Positions 5,148 through 6,174 of a stretch of DNA of 6,174 nucleotides are shown one piece after another (the first letter of the stretch is position 1; every line of letters begins with the position of its first letter). Origin of the DNA: Fimenecus sp052273845 (GTDB lineage: Bacteria; Bacillota; Clostridia; Oscillospirales; Acutalibacteraceae); contig DAVZHM010000095.1 in assembly GCA_052273845.1 (NCBI GenBank), forward strand, positions 1-6,174, given 5' to 3'. A program made the position numbers and the translations under genes. The notes under the pieces were generated by a model, which ran no database searches, was not told the origin of the DNA, and saw only the letters and a list, made by a program, of their open reading frames with translations.

Positions 5148-6174
5148 TTATGAATGAAGTCTTTCTTCAAGTGCCTTGGTCATTTCTTCATAACCGGGTT
5201 TTCCGAGAAGTGCAAACATATTGCGTTTGTAACTTTCCACACCGGGTTGGTTAAAGGGATTTACCCCCAATGTGTAGCCGGAAACTGCGCAAGCCGTTTC
5301 CAGGAAATACACAAGCCAACCGAAGTTGTAAGCGTCCATTTCGGGAAGCTCCAACACAACATTCGGTACGCCGCCGTCTACATGGGCAAGCACTGTTCCC
5401 TCAAACGCTTTGCGGTTGACAAATGCCATGGTTTTGCCTGCGAGGAAGTTTAACCCGTCGGCATTGGTTTCTTCCGTACCGATGGTGACTTCGGTTTTGG
5501 GTTTGTCAAACACAACCGCCGTTTCAAACATCAGGCGTTCGCCTTCTTGAATGTACTGCCCCATGGAATGCAGGTCCGTAGAGAACACCGCGCTTGCAGG
5601 GAACAAGCCCTTGCCGCATTTGCCCTCGGACTCGCCGAACAGTTGTTTAAACCACTCGTTCATCACGGTATAATCCGGCTCGTAGGCGACCATCATTTCG
5701 ACCGCCTTGCCTTTGCGGTAAAGAATATTGCGGATTGCCGCGTATTTGCAACAATCGTTTTGTGCCAAATCATCGGCGGTGTATGCTTCACGTGCATCGG
5801 CAGCGCCCTGCATCATTGCGGAAATATCAATCCCCGCCGCGGCAATCGGCAGCAAGCCGACTGCGGTCAAAACAGAATATCTGCCTCCGACATCGTCCGG
5901 AACAACGAAAGTTTCATAACCCTCTTTGTCGGAGAGTTCTTTCAAGGTACCTTTTGCCTTATCGGTTGTAACATAAATGCGTTTTGCCGCTTCTTCTTTG
6001 CCGTATTTCTTTTCAAGCAATTCACGGAAAATGCGGAAAGATACCGCAGGCTCGGTGGTTGTGCCCGATTTGGAAATTACATTGACAGAGAAATCCTTCC
6101 CCTCGCAGAGGGCAACGATTTCGTTGAGTGCCGCGGAACTGATGGAGTTACCGCTGAACAGAATTTGCGGGATA
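5148..6174 (-). CDS. pgi: Glucose-6-phosphate isomerase, C-terminal part (N-terminus beyond the right edge)
   Basis: This enzyme interconverts glucose 6-phosphate and fructose 6-phosphate in glycolysis and gluconeogenesis in the cytoplasm. The visible 341 residues begin in mid-protein. The frame is open from 6173 onward, and a TTG at 6020 is internal, not a start. Numbering from the edge, the sugar-phosphate-binding SKSGTTTEPAVS is at 34-45. The first family signature, DDVGGRYSVLTAVG, includes GRYS at 97-100. The catalytic glutamate lies in FGESEGK (E181) and the histidine in STDLHSMGQY (H202). The second signature GVNPFNQPGVESYK ends in the conserved lysine K316. All expected active-site residues are present. 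The short-type enzyme of Firmicutes is about 450 residues, so roughly 105-110 N-terminal residues are missing. The gene ends LEERLHS at a TAA and is followed by the small P-loop ATPase gene, probably on the same transcript. Confidence 0.97.
   Translation of the reverse strand, partial: IPQILFSGNSISSAALNEIVALCEGKDFSVNVISKSGTTTEPAVSFRIFRELLEKKYGKEEAAKRIYVTTDKAKGTLKELSDKEGYETFVVPDDVGGRYSVLTAVGLLPIAAAGIDISAMMQGAADAREAYTADDLAQNDCCKYAAIRNILYRKGKAVEMMVAYEPDYTVMNEWFKQLFGESEGKCGKGLFPASAVFSTDLHSMGQYIQEGERLMFETAVVFDKPKTEVTIGTEETNADGLNFLAGKTMAFVNRKAFEGTVLAHVDGGVPNVVLELPEMDAYNFGWLVYFLETACAVSGYTLGVNPFNQPGVESYKRNMFALLGKPGYEEMTKALEERLHS

Noticed and set aside
5121..5149. TATAAT at 5126-5121 (minus strand) as a promoter for the P-loop ATPase gene
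   Set aside because: No acceptable -35 hexamer lies 16-18 nt upstream (only AAGTTT-like sequences), there is no extended -10, and the start would fall almost on the ribosome binding site.

Overview
The window is a compact bacterial chromosome segment in which every recognised gene lies on the minus strand, so it is read here from right to left. Gene content and style point to a Firmicute of class Clostridia, probably a gut-type Oscillospirales/Ruminococcaceae relative. The reasons are a cysteine-rich YceD (DUF177) next to a four-cysteine L32, a DUF512 radical-SAM-like protein directly before der, strong AGGAGG-type ribosome binding sites, a sigma-A consensus promoter and moderate GC. The lineage call is an inference from gene families, not from a marker-gene comparison.

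Right part (about 4620-6174): the C-terminal three quarters of glucose-6-phosphate isomerase (pgi) enters from the right edge. A 139-residue P-loop ATPase of a conserved but uncharacterised clostridial family follows, and then an intrinsic-terminator-like hairpin. Middle (3750-4619): a 289-residue putative lipoprotein of unknown function, whose Shine-Dalgarno lies directly behind that hairpin.

Centre to left (222-3716): a textbook promoter (TTGACA, 17 nt, TATAAT) starts a ribosome-biogenesis cluster, yceD (DUF177), rpmF (L32), a DUF512 protein and der. A hairpin with a T-run separates rpmF from DUF512, which would give high output of yceD-rpmF and lower read-through into DUF512-der. DUF512 and der are 3 nt apart and probably translationally coupled. 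YceD, L32 and Der all concern the 50S subunit, so the DUF512 protein may too, but that is guilt by association.

Left edge (1-221): a perfect 12-bp inverted repeat, probably the terminator of the der transcript, followed by a 5'-truncated fragment of a DDE (rve/IS481-like) transposase that runs off the edge. Most of the window is ordinary housekeeping DNA. I found no CRISPR array, tRNA, rRNA, riboswitch, phage gene or convincing new system. The most interesting points are the transposase remnant, two terminators placed directly before genes that have no visible promoter of their own, and the uncharacterised DUF512, P-loop and lipoprotein genes.
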